Assembly: GCA_036345935.2 (NCBI GenBank)
Contig: JADWOT020000001.1
Span: forward strand, 17,848,828 to 17,912,827
Direction: 5' to 3'
DNA: 64,000 bases
From: Taenia hydatigena
Lineage: Eukaryota > Platyhelminthes > Cestoda > Cyclophyllidea > Taeniidae
Part shown: piece after piece, positions 1 through 13,299 of the stretch
Numbering within the stretch: the stretch's first letter is position 1
How the letters are laid out: each line of letters opens with the position of its first letter
Translations under genes and position numbers: made by a program
The notes under the pieces: generated by a model
Seen by the model: the letters and a program-made list of their open reading frames with translations, nothing else
Told to the model about the DNA's origin: nothing
Database searches by the model: none

Positions 1-1273
1 AAGGTACGAAATGCTTATCCTCTACGCATCAGAAATTTGCGATAGTTAAGCGGTTTTCATCAAGAGAATTTTGTTCCATGGGATTTCTTTATTGTAAAGA
101 CTTACACCGCAAACATCGCTGTTTAGTCGTTTTCCCTGCATATTGTCCATCTTGCTATGCAAAGCCCTATACCATTAAAAAGGCCTCAGCACATCAACAG
201 CATAGGAGAAGTTGTTAAATATTGCAGCATTTCTGGTTTGCTTGCTGACTAACACTAAAGTGGTATTTCGATTCCACAAGTTGATGCTCAAAGCGGCAAG
301 TGCTTTCCATGTGCTCTGTGCCTTGAAATGTTCCAATCACTCCATTGCTTTGTTGGGAAGCACATCATTGAGCTCGCAGACGCTCTAGACAGATTCCTTC
401 ATGCTTACTTTGCCACAAATGCATTTACACTTCATTACCCAACCTTGTATCTCAACTGTCAGTGCGCACACTTAACATTGCTTTAGTGGTCTGCAATTCC
501 GCTGGAAAATTTGCATCAGTTGCATGCTGTCCACGGTTAAGGGCATCGGTACTTCCACTTAACTTCACTAATGTGACCGATGAAGCGTTCCTTTTGATTA
601 TGATTACGAATGTGGGTCACAAATCGTAAAGTTCACCAGACTTGAGCTGATATTCTCTCATTTGAGCAGCATTTGGAGGGCTTAAGGTTAATCAACATGA
701 GGTGAAATCGGTGTTGCCCAACACCAGAACCTACAGCAGGAGGAAACGAATCGACAACAAATCACATGCACTCATCACTCGTGTATTTCATTTGATTCAA
801 AATGGCATGCGACGCTGAAGTGCTAGCACAGCGTTCTCTAAGCCAGTTCGAGTTACGCGGTGGCTGCAAGGCGATGTACTACAGCACTACTGTAAAATCA
901 CCAGCGTCTACTTTGATGTGACCAGTAACGTTGCCACCACTTTAGCCTACGAAAACGCCTCCATGTACAGAACGATGCCAAGCCAATATATTGTAACCCG
1001 CCACGCGTCAATCACAAAACACCATCCACTTTGTTCCGAATTAAACCACTCCATGATAAAGGTGCAGGTCTTTTCAAGCAGAGTTAAATAGCTTTTATTT
1101 TAAGCTTTTCAACACTCCACAGCATGATGCCATAGACCGGCACATCGTAGGTATGCCTAAGCGCGTCGAGTTCTTCTCCTACTCCACATGACTTTGAGAG
1201 AGGCCCAGTGTACTATCTCTACAAAATTGATCATCAAATTGTTCTGCCGCCTGTTACACCAAATGCGCCAGTT
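1..1273. other. Non-coding stretch, no feature seen
   Basis: No long open frame, splice-consistent exon or repeat shared with the rest of the window was found. It lies downstream of the minus-strand gene that ends at 1274 and probably holds its 3' untranslated and intergenic DNA. Confidence 0.4.
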
Positions 1274-2971
1274 TTAAGGTAGCTCGAAGAAAACAGGAAA
1301 GTGGAAACCGCCTAAGAGCTCAAAAGTCCTCTCCATGCAGTCCAAATTCGGATAGGGATCCGACATTTTCCACATCACGTCAGTCAGTACAAATGTCTGC
1401 TTTTGCGTAAGGATATCACCTAGTGCGTTTAGGTGTTCACACTCCCGACGTTCGAAATCCACATAATCAAGATATAAAATGACACAGTCATAATCGCTCA
1501 GTTGCATCCTTTGCCCTGCTGCTTCAACTCCTTCCCACCACTCACACGTGTCCAGTAGAGCAACATCTCCTGTCCTCAAAAATCGGCCCCACTGATCCGA
1601 AAAGTATGGGATATCCGATGATACATCCAAGCAGAGACGAGTGGGGGGAGCAGAATGTAACAATGACAAATCACATTTGTATCGTGTCATTTTGAATGGC
1701 GGCAGTCTTGCGCAACGACACGGCGTGGTGATCACACAGCTTATGGGACCTCGTACATAAGCAGGGAGCACTTGCGACGGAAGCCGACGAAAGAACCTTT
1801 CTTCTTCTTCGTAACGCGTTGCTGCATTACCAACGCCATTGCGAAAAATATGATTTCCTTCATCAAAAAGCATCCGACAGATGAACCCATCCACCCATTT
1901 CATGCAATTCAGGCTACATTCATTATCAGTCTCATGAATCCAAGAAGCTGGGTGCGTTTGTGCATTGGCTGTTCCCTCCTAAAAACAGTGCTTTTACTGA
2001 TAACTTCTGGTGGCATTCGCAGAGAAAATGAACATCAAAAGGACATGGTAGAGTCTTGCAACGGACTCATTTAATGAGACCTACCTGAAACATTATTACG
2101 TAAAATCTGAAAACACCTGCTTGAATGAAGCCTAGTTGAGGTGACGAGGGATCACTAGTTAGGTATGATCACTTTTATCCAGCCAATTGGCAAAGCCCAT
2201 CGACCAACTGAGATCTTCTAGTGCTACTTCAAGGTGTCTGGAAGGACATGGAGAGATCCTGACAACACCGCATCAGAAAACAATTTTAGCAGTCTTATTA
2301 TTTTGCATAATTTTGTCTTGTTTACATGAAATCACAAATGATGAATCTGTTGGAATTTTGAATGCTGTAATTGGAGCACGATTAAATTGGAATAGAGAAG
2401 CACCCTGTGACATGTGTGAAGAAGGTGTTATTAATGCAGTATAGAATGTGGAGGGTGGCTGCAATCACGAACAGATGTTAATTTTTTAGGATGATGGGTA
2501 AACTGATGCAGATTGTAAAGTGTGCGCCTTTGCATTGCCTTGGAAAACAAGTGAATCTAAACTAGGCTTTTTGTCAGCAAACCAGTTTGAACTAATCTGA
2601 CAGGGATGCAACAATAGCTAATCGACGCGTCTCTTCTAATTCGTCGTCTCCTAGAACTTGCTTCACTACATTTGTCATCATTTGCTCTGACCCGTCGACC
2701 ACAGAATGAAGTCGGATAAAATTTACAACGAGGCGTGGGGGGGAGAAGAGCAAACTAAGTTACTTCATTATCAGCCACAAATTTGAGCAAACAAAAACAT
2801 TATCTATCATCTGTTTGCAGCACTTTTGTTTTCATTTTACTCCGCATTGGATAACGCGATTTCGCAAAATTTTCTTTATGGAAAAGTGCGTAGCAGGTGC
2901 GCCGTTTTCCTCTTCCTCCTCGATCTTCAGAATATCAGACTGGTTTGACAAGTACAGGATGCGTCCTACTT
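1274..2971 (-). CDS. Two-exon (partial) protein-coding gene, family not recognised
   Basis: On the minus strand the last exon runs 1978-1274 and is open for 235 codons, ending in TAA. It follows a strong acceptor (T-rich tract then TTTTTAG) and starts in phase 0 with GAG GGA ACA. An upstream exon at 2971-2841 (acceptor ATCTAG, donor GGA|GTAAAA) is open for 43 codons, contains an EEEEE run, and also ends in phase 0, so the two join in frame across an intron of 862 nt. Additional 5' exons must exist because 2971 starts in phase 2. The terminal exon is rich in Trp, Cys and aromatic residues. It includes DEGNHIFRNG, which resembles the first helix of a tetratricopeptide repeat, but the rest does not follow a TPR. 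No signal peptide or membrane segment is visible. I do not recognise the family. An open frame of this length is unlikely by chance but not impossible; the phase-matched splice sites raise confidence. Confidence 0.6.
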
Positions 2972-4629
2972 CTAGATCCCAGTCATGCCATTTCGCGCAT
3001 TCGATAGTTTGACAGGAGTGCGATTTTTGCACTTTACCTGCTCGTTTCTCCGCAGATTTATGTGAATGTCTTTGCAGTGTTGAGGTCTTGCATGGTCAAA
3101 TAAAAGAGCCAGCTTAAGAAGTTACGTTTCTGATTGCTATCAACCGAATAGCTCACTATACCGGAAAATCCCGTCCCTTTTGATGGCAAAAGCTGAAGTG
3201 ACCAACCTAATGATTTGTGCATGCATAGATTTAGTTTCCGTCACTTTCGTAGGCAGTCTATCATATCAAGATTGCCTCGATAGAGCGATGGTAGAGAACC
3301 TACGATATCATTGTCAATTCTTCCCACTGGGACCCCTTCAGACGTAGGTTGGAGCGATGCGATCACTGTGATGTCAGGCCCTCTAAAAGCGCCTTAGTTG
3401 CCGCAAGTTTTGCATCACCCAATTGGTCCAGTTACTTGTGGAGCACTCTTAAAGAACTGCTTGCACCGATGTCTATGATGCCGTTAAACACAGAAGAGGC
3501 CTGACACCTTCATAATATTGTAAAACTTCAACCCTCAGAGAATGTTTTATCCATTATTGGCATATCTATCCCACTTTCCAGACGACTTTTTGCCTTTGGC
3601 TGTGGGTTAGCAATAAGAAGGTGAATGGAAGCCCTCGTGCACCGGAACCGTGCAGAGGTTGGTACTCCGCATTCTCTTCCGACGATATTTAATACATCCG
3701 CACTACAACATCGTCTCCTTCTGTCGAGACTGGTCTACTAGACGGCAGAGTGTCTGCATCACTATGTGGGTGCTCTCTCCTGGCAAATAATAGTTGACAT
3801 CGTCGTTGAGCAGTCTAATCTTCCTATTCATCCATTATGGCGACTGATAGAATTGGCTTGCCAAATAATGATCACGAATTAAACAATCTTTCCCACACTT
3901 CTACACAACTAGAATGTCCTTTTATTTAATAGAGGCAAATTTTGCCATCCGGCAAGGAGACTGGCTGACTATCTATTCAACCGTCTTTGTAATACACATT
4001 GATGCAACGTTTGTGGACTTTCTTTTAGCCACCTTCACCTTTCTGCATTGGTGGATTAGGCGTAAGTCCTGCCCCGAGAAGTATTCGCCGCAAATTGTGG
4101 TGAAATGGCGTCAACAGTGCAACTCACCACCGTCCTCCTTATTCGTCGGCATCTAGTGTGACGAAGCACTCGTAAAGGCAAAATTTTGCTCTAAAAGCAA
4201 GAACAATTACTTTTAGGAGCAGTTAAATGAACTGCCTTGAGTGTTGTTGGTGGTCCCGTTCTGCCAGAAGCTAAAAATCACTTGCGCTGCAAGCATAGCG
4301 GCGCGCAATGATTAGGGTAACTCCGCCACAATTACTCCTCTTTTGCAAGGGGATAGACGACAACTCTCTTCGTAACGAAGTTCTCTTTGTTTGCTGTCCG
4401 CTACTCTCCTAGAGAGCTTTTAGGAAGAGAGACAGAATTACACGACCTCCATCTCTCCCTCATTCTTTCTGCTGACGCCTTTTATTTCTCCATGGCGGAC
4501 GCATGATCGAATGAAACGACTCTATGTCGTAAAGCCGTTCCGTATGGACGATCGAGACTGCACATTGACTTAATAGAGTTAGGGGAATGTTGACACAAAT
4601 CAGACCCCATTAATCAGACTCCATCGGTA
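2972..4629. other. Non-coding or unassigned stretch
   Basis: This probably includes introns or upstream exons of the minus-strand gene at 1274-2971, because its first visible exon starts in mid-codon. A plus-strand open frame of 80 codons at 3914-4156 has no clear splice or domain support. Confidence 0.3.
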
Positions 4630-4911
4630 TCAACGCAAAAGACCATTTAACACACTGCCGTAGCAAACAAATGTTTTGACAACAGCATTAATCTGTTGCT
4701 CATTTACTTTGGCGATCGCGTAAATGTGTGGAGAATATGACAATGCAATGAAATGGTCGTCCTTCGCGCTCCTAAATCCCACCCAAACAACCACTGTTTG
4801 TACTATCACCTTTAACCTGAATCTGTTCACATTATGGTGGAATAGAGACACCGAATGTGGCAAAACATTACTTAAAATTGTGCAATAAACGAAAGCAGAG
4901 GCTGGTAGGGG
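4630..4911 (-). CDS. Probable terminal exon of an unrecognised gene
   Basis: A minus-strand exon follows an excellent acceptor (CCTTTCTTCAG, at 4912-4922) and stays open for 93 codons to a stop at 4630. A second possible acceptor (GTGAACAG) lies inside it, just before an Arg-Phe-Arg-Leu segment, so the true exon could be shorter. The C-terminal half contains VVVWVGFRSAKDD followed by a hydrophobic stretch. This loosely recalls the WVG strand of proteasome assembly chaperone 4, but the similarity is too slight to name the gene. Upstream exons were not located. Confidence 0.35.
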   Translation of the reverse strand, partial: PLPASAFVYCTILSNVLPHSVSLFHHNVNRFRLKVIVQTVVVWVGFRSAKDDHFIALSYSPHIYAIAKVNEQQINAVVKTFVCYGSVLNGLLR

Positions 4912-7900
4912 CTGAAGAAAGGTCATCGGTTCTTAAATACTAAAATTCTTAGTGGCCTGCTTTGGTCCTAAGCAGACGCTTTGGATTTAGCGGGAACATA
5001 AGAAGAGAATTAGTAGGGAATAGCTTTGAGCGTTTCAGTCTTGCCGCCAACGCTCCGATGAAGCAAGGAAGATAACCGTGCTGACGTCAATGATGCCTGC
5101 GAATTGTAAGCAGGACTCTTCATTACTGCTACATGGTGTTTGCGTCTGCGAGTGGCTCATATCCTATTCATTCCTTAAAGGGGAGGGGATTGTGGATACT
5201 CAGAGTGCTTAAGCACCTCGATCTCCTCGATCCAGTTTATGCCGTCGCTTGCCTCCTTTTGGTAGATACCTTCTCAGAGCGGTATTGCTGGTATCTACCC
5301 TGTAGCAATAAAAATGGCCAATGAGCCATTAATGATGGAAGTGACTGGGAAGCGCAAATGGGCTTTTTTCTGTTCACACCTCCTCGCTCGTCAACAATGG
5401 CCGATTAGGAATTAAGGTGGCTCGAAACGCACGATGCCATCCCGATATGCTCTACGCGATGTGAAGAGACTGCGTCACGTTTTACAGTCCATGTCTGCGT
5501 AGGGTCCCGCAATGCATCTTTTGTTTGGTTTTATCAATATCCCAACGAGTGTCTCACACAGTATGCAAATATGGATTCCAAAATAGATTGAAGAGAGTGC
5601 TCTGAACAACAGCTTACACGCCTCCCAGATTGCTTTATGGTGGAGTAGTGGCAAGCAAGGAGAGGGTCAGGCAACGTTTGTGTTGACTAGAATGTGGACT
5701 TGTTATATGGCTGGTCATCTAGCTCAATGTCAGGCAGGTCAGAAGTCAAAGTAGTTATTATGCATTCCATGATTAGCTGCCTATTTCTCCGACTGGATAA
5801 CTGGGTAGTTTAGCTTGCTTGTTATTTAGCTTACCAGCCAGCCAGTGGTCCATGCGTTAGCAATTTAGCAGGCTAGCAAACCCCACTGTAGGGATATCAC
5901 CTGCTTTTTCATCGCAACACAAAGTGCATAATCCTCTTGTCATTACCTTTCTCACTTGGAGGATCGGTAACCAACCAACGACCAAACAGCAAGCGTAGCT
6001 TATTCGGCGTGCCAACCGGCATTTGTGTCATCAAAACTACGTGACATCTAGAAATCACTCACTCACACAAGCTTCTGTAAAGTCGCATTTTGGTTTTTTT
6101 AGTTGTCAATGCTGCCATCTTCAGTATAAGGTTATCATCTTTTTCAGTTAATCACTACTTCCTGTGTTTGCGATCGGTTGCTTTACCATCCTGGAGCCTC
6201 TCATTATCTAGTAGTGAAGCATTTCGTAAACAGACGAAACAAAAAAATTGATAGCGAGTGTGTTGGCAAGAGTGCATTAATAGGTAGCGTTGAAAGTGCG
6301 GCATAATTTGCACCGATCCAATCGTAGCGCATCATTCACAGTTTTCTTGGAAGTTGCAGGCCATAACTTTGCAAAGCAATGTAGTAGATTAAGCATGTCT
6401 ATTCAAGTCACGTTTGATTGTTATATTATAAGTATCAAAGGATCTATGGTCATTCCCAAGGCTAATAAAAAGCGCAATATTTGTTCCTTTATAAGGTATA
6501 GATATTTTAGCAGGATATGGCATATTTTTCACAACCACCCCAGTGTAGAAATTCGCAGGAGCCTACTCATCTCACAAGCCTTAAATCAGCTAACGACTTC
6601 TTCGGTTAGCCAATTTATTCGTCTTACCACTTTAGTAAAATGGTTCTAGCACTCCTAATGGATACTTGAAATCAAGTCCGCTCCCTGCCCATTTTACGCA
6701 GTTTTTTGGCATAAATTACGGCCAAAGATGTTCTCCTAGTAAGCGTAATCAATTGCCAGGCATCCATCCATGTAAAAGGACTTGGCGATGTGCCACTACT
6801 TAAAATTATGTTTGGTGAGTGAAATATGCTAGTGCTTACAATACGCATTTGGTGAGTAGTTCATGCAAGTTTTAACCTTGGTCGTGAATATTCAGTTTTA
6901 TGCTACCATTTTCCTAAGAATAGTAACTGTGAGTTATCAGACGCCTAATGTGCAATGCGGTATAGCAGAGTTTATCAAACTAGGAAACATTAGATGGATC
7001 GCTGAGCGCTAGCAGTTACATCCTTAAACCAAACTACCACTTATCTAGCATCTATCTTGTACAGAAACTGCTCTTCTCATTCATACACACTGATGAGAAT
7101 ATTCGGTAGTCATTAATTTGTAAATTCACCCTAATCACATTGTTGTACTTAAATAGCTGCAACAACCATGTAGAATCTTTCCATCAGCTTCAAAACCAAT
7201 GCTTAATTTTCTTTTCACTTACGATTGTTTATTCATTTTCTTCAAATTTCCTTAACGCATCATGATGGCATGGGGTGTACTACGAAATTAGATTTCTGCA
7301 ATCAGGCTGTTTACTGTGATCAGTTCTACACACTTCCTTCGCTGGTTGTATCCAATAGAGTGCTGCAAGTTAATGGGAAACTGATCATATTTGTGTCGTC
7401 CGAATTGCCTTCGGTGGTGCTATGAGTATTTTCTTTGTTCCAAATATGTCAGAAATAAAGTAATTTGTTCCCAAATAAGGCCCGTATTGTTAGGACAGTT
7501 CCTAGTCTAATTTTTGTGCTGCAGTGCCTAAAATGCTAATCCGTTATCAATCATTCCTGCGCTCTTCTGCTTCATCATCCGCTGCCTCCTTGCCTTACTG
7601 TGCCGTGGTTCAGGCCTAACGGTGTTTAATATACGTCGAGGTGGACACATCACCTGTAGCAAAAAGTGACTAATCTAATTACTGCACCGCTAGGAGCTCT
7701 ACTCGGTCTAAACAAGGAAAGGAAAAACGCCACTGCCATATAAATACGAAAAATTTTCTGTAAACAAAATGAGACTAAACGTTACAGACCAATTATTAGT
7801 GCTACTGGGTTGAAAAGAATTCGGATCTGAGAGAGTCAACCAGCAATACAGTAAGATTTTGATCAGTCAGCTGCAACTTTGTCATAAAGTGGGTCCAATC

Positions 7901-9849
7901 CACTTTTTGCGCTGATTTTGAAAGCGGACTAGGTCACTGGTGCGTGCACTACCTAGACCAGAGACATCATTAGCACTCATTCACTTTTTTCACTTTTCAC
8001 ATTTCAAATCACAGCAATCCTCATCGACTACGCATTTAGCATTTCTTTTGACTCCATACTTGCCTTGATAATACCCACAAAACAATGTGCTTTTGGCTTT
8101 TAATCATTGTCAGCTGTTGTAGAAGCCCATATCGTCTGTGTAGTAGGAAGCTTCGTTTTCAACAGACGCAGAGGAGCACTTCGAGACGTTCACACCACCC
8201 AAATTAATACAAAATTTCGAGTTTTATTAAGCGTCATGCTTTAATTGCTGATAATGTGAACCGTGACGAAGTAAATCAAAGGAAACTTCCTTTGATTACC
8301 CTCTACTTCATCTCAAAATTGCCTCATTCCCTAGCAGATTGGCAATCTTTCATATGCTGCCCGTGCGCCGTTTTATTACTTCGCTCTACATAGCGGCGTA
8401 TGTCGAATTTCCGTTTGTTTGCCCTCATTCCGCAATCCCTTCCTTTTTTCTTCCACTACTCCGCAAGCAGCTCACTAAAAGCAGGTTATTGGTGGTGATA
8501 CTAAGGCAACCCTTCAATACGGAGAATATACTGAGGCTTACGAGTCCAACTTTTGCCTCCAAATCATATTGGACTATTGGGATGTGGCGAAAGATACACT
8601 GGCTGAAAGGAAAGGGTAAAGTGTCCATAGCATTTGTGATAATGTTGGAGCACAGTAACTAATGCGTTAGTGTTACTTGCTAATGTGCCCGTATCGTGAA
8701 AGCTGTCCCGCATTAGAGATTCAATCCCCTCAATCATCTAATATATGATGGGGTCATATCAACTTATTTGTAAATACAAGCTCCATTTCTCATATTTATA
8801 TTGCCCCTACCTTTCTATGCTTTACCTTACTATCTCCTAAACATTCGCTCTCTTCTTTCCGCATTTACGCAACGCCATGCATTCCATGTGCGTAGAGTCG
8901 CGTCGGAGTGCACCACATTTCATATTTGCATATGATTTAGTAATCAGTGACTTTGCCTACACCTTTTGCTTGGATTTTTATCATATTATGAGAAATAGAC
9001 TTCCAAAATGCAGCTGCTTTATACTTGCATCCACTTACGGTCACGAACTTCCCTAACGGTTGTAGCCACTTTCGCTTAATTCCAAAACCCAAATTTCTCG
9101 CACTCGTGAGCGCATGTGTGTGTGAGTGTGTGCGCAGGAACAAGACATTTGTGGACAATCATGGTAGTTGAGTTTTAGTGATCAATAAGTACCATGCAAA
9201 TTTTTAGAAGTTCCCCTGATAAGTGGCCACCATGCCTTTCGGAGGGATGCTGTCTTCCTCTGTATGGTCTTAGCGTGCCGACAACCTCTGGAAACGCAGG
9301 CACACTCAAGCACTGTAAGTAAATACCTCAGACTGAAATAGGATTAACGTGACCGGATTAGTGCTTTGACAGCTCCCATTCTCTAACCAACCTGGCAAGG
9401 AAGCAAATACCATAAGACGCTGTAAATTGAGCACATACATAACGAGAAACGCCTCAACAAAGTGCCTTTACCCAGTTGCTTTGAACCCGTAATTTAGACG
9501 TAGCGCTACTCCATTTAATTGAGTCAGTTAATACAGTGGATGGATAATGAGTTTAAAAGGCCTGTAAAGTCAAAAGAAGCCAGATTTGTTGGTTTGATGC
9601 AAACAGAAGTATGAATGGAGTAATTTGATAGGTTTATTTTCTTTCGCATTTGTCTTCACCGCAGCCATCTCCTTCTTCTTCTTTTTTGATACTAGTTTGC
9701 TGAAAGGCCTATATCACGAATTCAATCCTAGCAAAGATGCGTCTGTTCGATTCTCGCCATTTAATAGCCTCACTGTGTAATATCTATTAATTGAACTTTC
9801 TTTTAGGGTTATTGCAATTGCAATCCAATTTGATCTGATCTCTTTATGA
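4912..9849. other. Non-coding stretch, no supportable gene
   Basis: Open frames here (for example 6290-6649 and 8339-8662 on plus) are of lengths expected by chance and show no domain or splice support. Around 5690-5880 there is low-complexity sequence rich in AGC/TAGC words. A short segment near 8185-8205 (CACTTCGAGACGTTCACACC) resembles 25303-25322, suggesting a dispersed repeat fragment. Confidence 0.35.
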
Positions 9850-11712
9850 TCTCTTTAGCATATCCAATTCGTGAGTCCATTTGCATTTAGCTATTTAAAC
9901 TGACCCACCTTTGAAAGCGCAACAGAAAATTGGTCGCTGGTAATGCAGAGGGAAAGTGTTACGATTGTCAAATAAATATCAGCAATCATAGGGAAGTTCA
10001 AGAGTTTAATTTGTTCACATCTAGCAATCAGATGTGCATACAGTCGGTTGTGGATGAAACCAGTCACAACACCGAGGCCAATTGCGTATTCTGACCATCA
10101 ATTTGGCATGCAATTGGATACTTCTCATCACAAGACCCTAGAGATGACTACTTATTGAGGTTTATTGAATGCAAACAGCCTAAATCTGCATGACAGCCGT
10201 AGTCTCAAAGCAGTCAGTAAAAGCACGCTTCTTCCATCGATCGACTATGGTGCCTAACAGGAAGTATCCTGCATGATGATGCACAAGTTGGGTGCATCCA
10301 TTTCTAGACCTCTAAGATGCAACAGAGAATACTCTACAACTTATTTGCTGTCATGTAATTTTTAACGTGCGAGCCATTTGTGAGCCTATTCGAGGAATAA
10401 ACTGGAACAAGAAAAGATGCATAAAATTGTTACAATGTTACCTTATCTTTGGCTGCACTGCGCATACGCATGTCGGACAAATGCTTCATTTCTATGAACT
10501 ACCTTTAATCTTGAAGCAATTACATTCACTTGGAAAGCTATTCCGCATTTTCGAGCAATCGACAAAAATAGTTTTTGGCAGATAATCTTACGCAAAACTT
10601 GTGTACATGATTGTCGAGATAATCAGGGTTATATGGGCGCGGTTTATTGAGTTATCCGTCTCCGTACTCATTCAACCGCTGTAGCTGCGTTGCTTCATAT
10701 ATGTTCGTCGATATTTCGGCCGCCTTATTGTTGTGGCATAAGTGTGTCGATTACATTGTTACATAGAATTACATCCGATCACACACAGCCACATTTCATC
10801 TTACTGTCATGCGTTTGAGTCTAATATATTGCAGTCGGCTTTGGTTACACTTTCCTTCACAGCAGCGGCAGCCAAAGAAGCGATGAATGTCAGGTCATCA
10901 CAAAATTGAAAGAGAGTGCTTTGTTGCTTCGGCCAGCGATACTGCAAAGCCATGCGCCTTTGTCGTAGAACAGAACGACACTTCGATCTGAAACTGCGAC
11001 CTAATGCTATTGTGGTTACAATGCCTCTGAAACATTAATCACCAAAATTACGAGTCTCTGTTTTCCTACCACTCCTTGCTGAACATCTCCGGTGTAAGCG
11101 TAAGGAGATGTCTTAGATTCAAACAGCCAAATCATTTCATGGTGCGAATTTGCAGTTTGGCAGGAAAGACCGGAAGTGGAATTTGATTTAAGCTAACTTC
11201 TTGTCTATGTAGAGCACATTCTGCTCAACGGAAGTTGACTTAGAAACAGACAAGGTTAAGTTGACCACAGCTGCCCTGTACACCAGAGACGGACAGATTC
11301 GTGTCATATATGTACTAATCTGCTCGCTACTACTGCGTCTCTAGCAATTCCTAGGCAATATTTTTGATTAACTAAAAGGAAAATTGGGTAGATGCCAATT
11401 TCAACAAATCAATCTTTTTATCAATCTATCAAATACAACAGTTAGGAGGGATTTGTATAATCAAAAAGCCGAATGTTAGAAAACAACTGCGCCATTGAGA
11501 TCTACGAACAAGCTGCCAGGGAGCACATGAGTTGTGCGAGAAGTAGAGATGTGTAGATCTTTAGTGTGTGGAAAATGAAGGGTTCTACAAATTCATTTAT
11601 TATGGTTTTTGCATCAAAGACAGTCGATGCCAAAGTATTTCTCACCTTTGTAGTTGTGTAATTAACCAGCAGAGGCTATCATCTAATTCCTTACCATGCG
11701 AGTTTAAAAAAA

Positions 11713-11812
11713 NNNNNNNNNNNNNNNNNNNNNNNNNNNNNNNNNNNNNNNNNNNNNNNNNNNNNNNNNNNNNNNNNNNNNNNNNNNNNNNNNNNNNNNN
11801 NNNNNNNNNNNN
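11713..11812. other. Assembly gap (100 N)
   Basis: Exactly 100 consecutive N. The round number is the usual placeholder for a gap of unknown size. It sits between the left and right parts of repeat copy A, immediately after a short A run. Confidence 0.98.
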
Positions 11813-12624
11813 AGTGCCGTGGTTTTCTTCACCAGTCATTCCATCAGATCTAGATGGCACTTCAGCTAAATGTGAAGTAGAGGAAGGAACCAAACCAGTT
11901 AAATGGGCATTTCGTGTCCCACGGGATGTTGTGACACATTAATAGATGAGTCAAATCAGGAGATAATGTCTTCAATGACCAAAGGATTCCCTGATAAGTG
12001 TGCGTTTGCTTATATTGGACACAAGATAAACCAGCAGAGATGCTGGTGAAAATCCAGACTAAAAATTCCCTGCACATTTGATGAGGGAGCATGATCATGC
12101 GGGAGGACCTTAAATAAAAATGCACCAATAGTAAAGTGAAATCCGATATTTGACACGTAAAGGGGTGGAATGTAAGTACAAACCTTAAGGTCAACCAATG
12201 AGACAGATTTAAAAAGAAACAGATAGAGAGAAGACCAATAGAATCAGAGAGAAAAAAAGTATATATAGATTAGGAAGACAAAAAAAAAAACACAATCAAG
12301 GAGAGCGAACAAGATGACAGAATACGGTGCCATAGCATCAAAAAGGGAGAGAGAACTGATCTAGCAATTCGATTCGCCAAGGCATCACCCACAACGGGTG
12401 ACGAGACGTGAGAAGTGCAGCATTAGTGAAGTGAGTGAGCGAGTGTGGCGCTAACCAACAACACTGACAGACATTCCTCAGTGCTGTTGCTAACGCGCCA
12501 TGCTCTCTCACACCACACTCCTCTCTCTTTTCCTTCTATCATCTATATGTCTCCATCCCCTACCCACACCCTTCATTCAACCCATCACTTTACCCACTCT
12601 CATTCCCTCTCCCACACTCACATT

Positions 12625-12695
12625 CACCCACACATCCACCCACCTACCCACTCACCAACCCACCTACCCACCAACCCACTTACTTACCTACTTTA
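12625..12695 (+). repeat. Degenerate (CCAC/CTAC)n simple repeat
   Basis: A run of CCCAC/CCTAC words forms the 3' end of repeat copy A. A shorter related CT-rich tract is found at 20570-20640 at the end of copy C. The open frames across it on both strands are composition artefacts. Confidence 0.75.
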
Positions 12696-13299
12696 TTCGT
12701 CTCACTTGCGCTTACTTCGAACCTTCTACTAGCATATTATAATTAAAGAAATACAAATCAATTTATTAATTAGTTTTTAAATCTTGCGCTTTTCATACAG
12801 CTTATTCCATCGTTGAAATTTTAAACAAATGGAGAAATTGTTTATTTGTTCAATTACACATGGCTGTATATTCTGCAAATTTTGTGATGTTATCATAAAT
12901 TCACAAAGATTATGGAAAGTGGAGTGCAAAATACAGATATGGTGTGATAAACTCACATTCTTACGCTGAGCATGCATTAGACAACTGTCGAATTTTGTGA
13001 TAATTAATGCAACCTACCTCCTTTGTGTCTCTTGGATTAAGGTATTCGCTTTTATATCCAGACTAGTGAGCTTTAGTATCATTAGTTGTTTACTAAGAGA
13101 CCAATTTAAATTTAGGGAAGGTACAGTTTAGTAGCCCAGATGCACGTCCACTGTGTGGAAGCAAGAGTTTTTATAATCATGCCAGTGACGTCACCTTGCC
13201 TGCTCATGACTTTAGGAAATTCGGTGATGGTTCGTCTAATCTACCTAAGAACTGATTTGTGAAAGCTGGTAAATTGAGAGACAGCGGAAGGGTTGTTCG

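Larger units (their letters stand above)
9850..12745 (+). repeat. Interspersed repeat family 1, copy A (interrupted by assembly gap)
   Basis: The left part (9850-11712) aligns by eye along its length with 22490-24345; the right part (11813-12740) aligns with 19370-20720. Shared landmarks include ATAAAATTGTTACAATGTTACC near 10420, ACAGCTGCCCTGTACACCA near 11267, and a CT/CCAC-rich 3' end. A third relative of the left part lies inverted at about 40600-41420. The two halves are joined only through the 100 N gap, so a single continuous 2.9 kb element is an inference. A peptide frame near 11220-11300 is shared with the other copies but carries stops here. I see no reverse transcriptase, transposase, terminal repeats or target-site duplication, so the class is undetermined. 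Confidence 0.7.

Noticed and set aside
11568..11942. Open frame spanning the run of N
   Set aside because: The frame is an artefact of undetermined bases.
12445..12742. Overlapping 80-95 codon frames, Ser/Thr/Pro/His-rich
   Set aside because: They lie on a CT-rich simple repeat at the end of repeat copy A and are not conserved in copy C.
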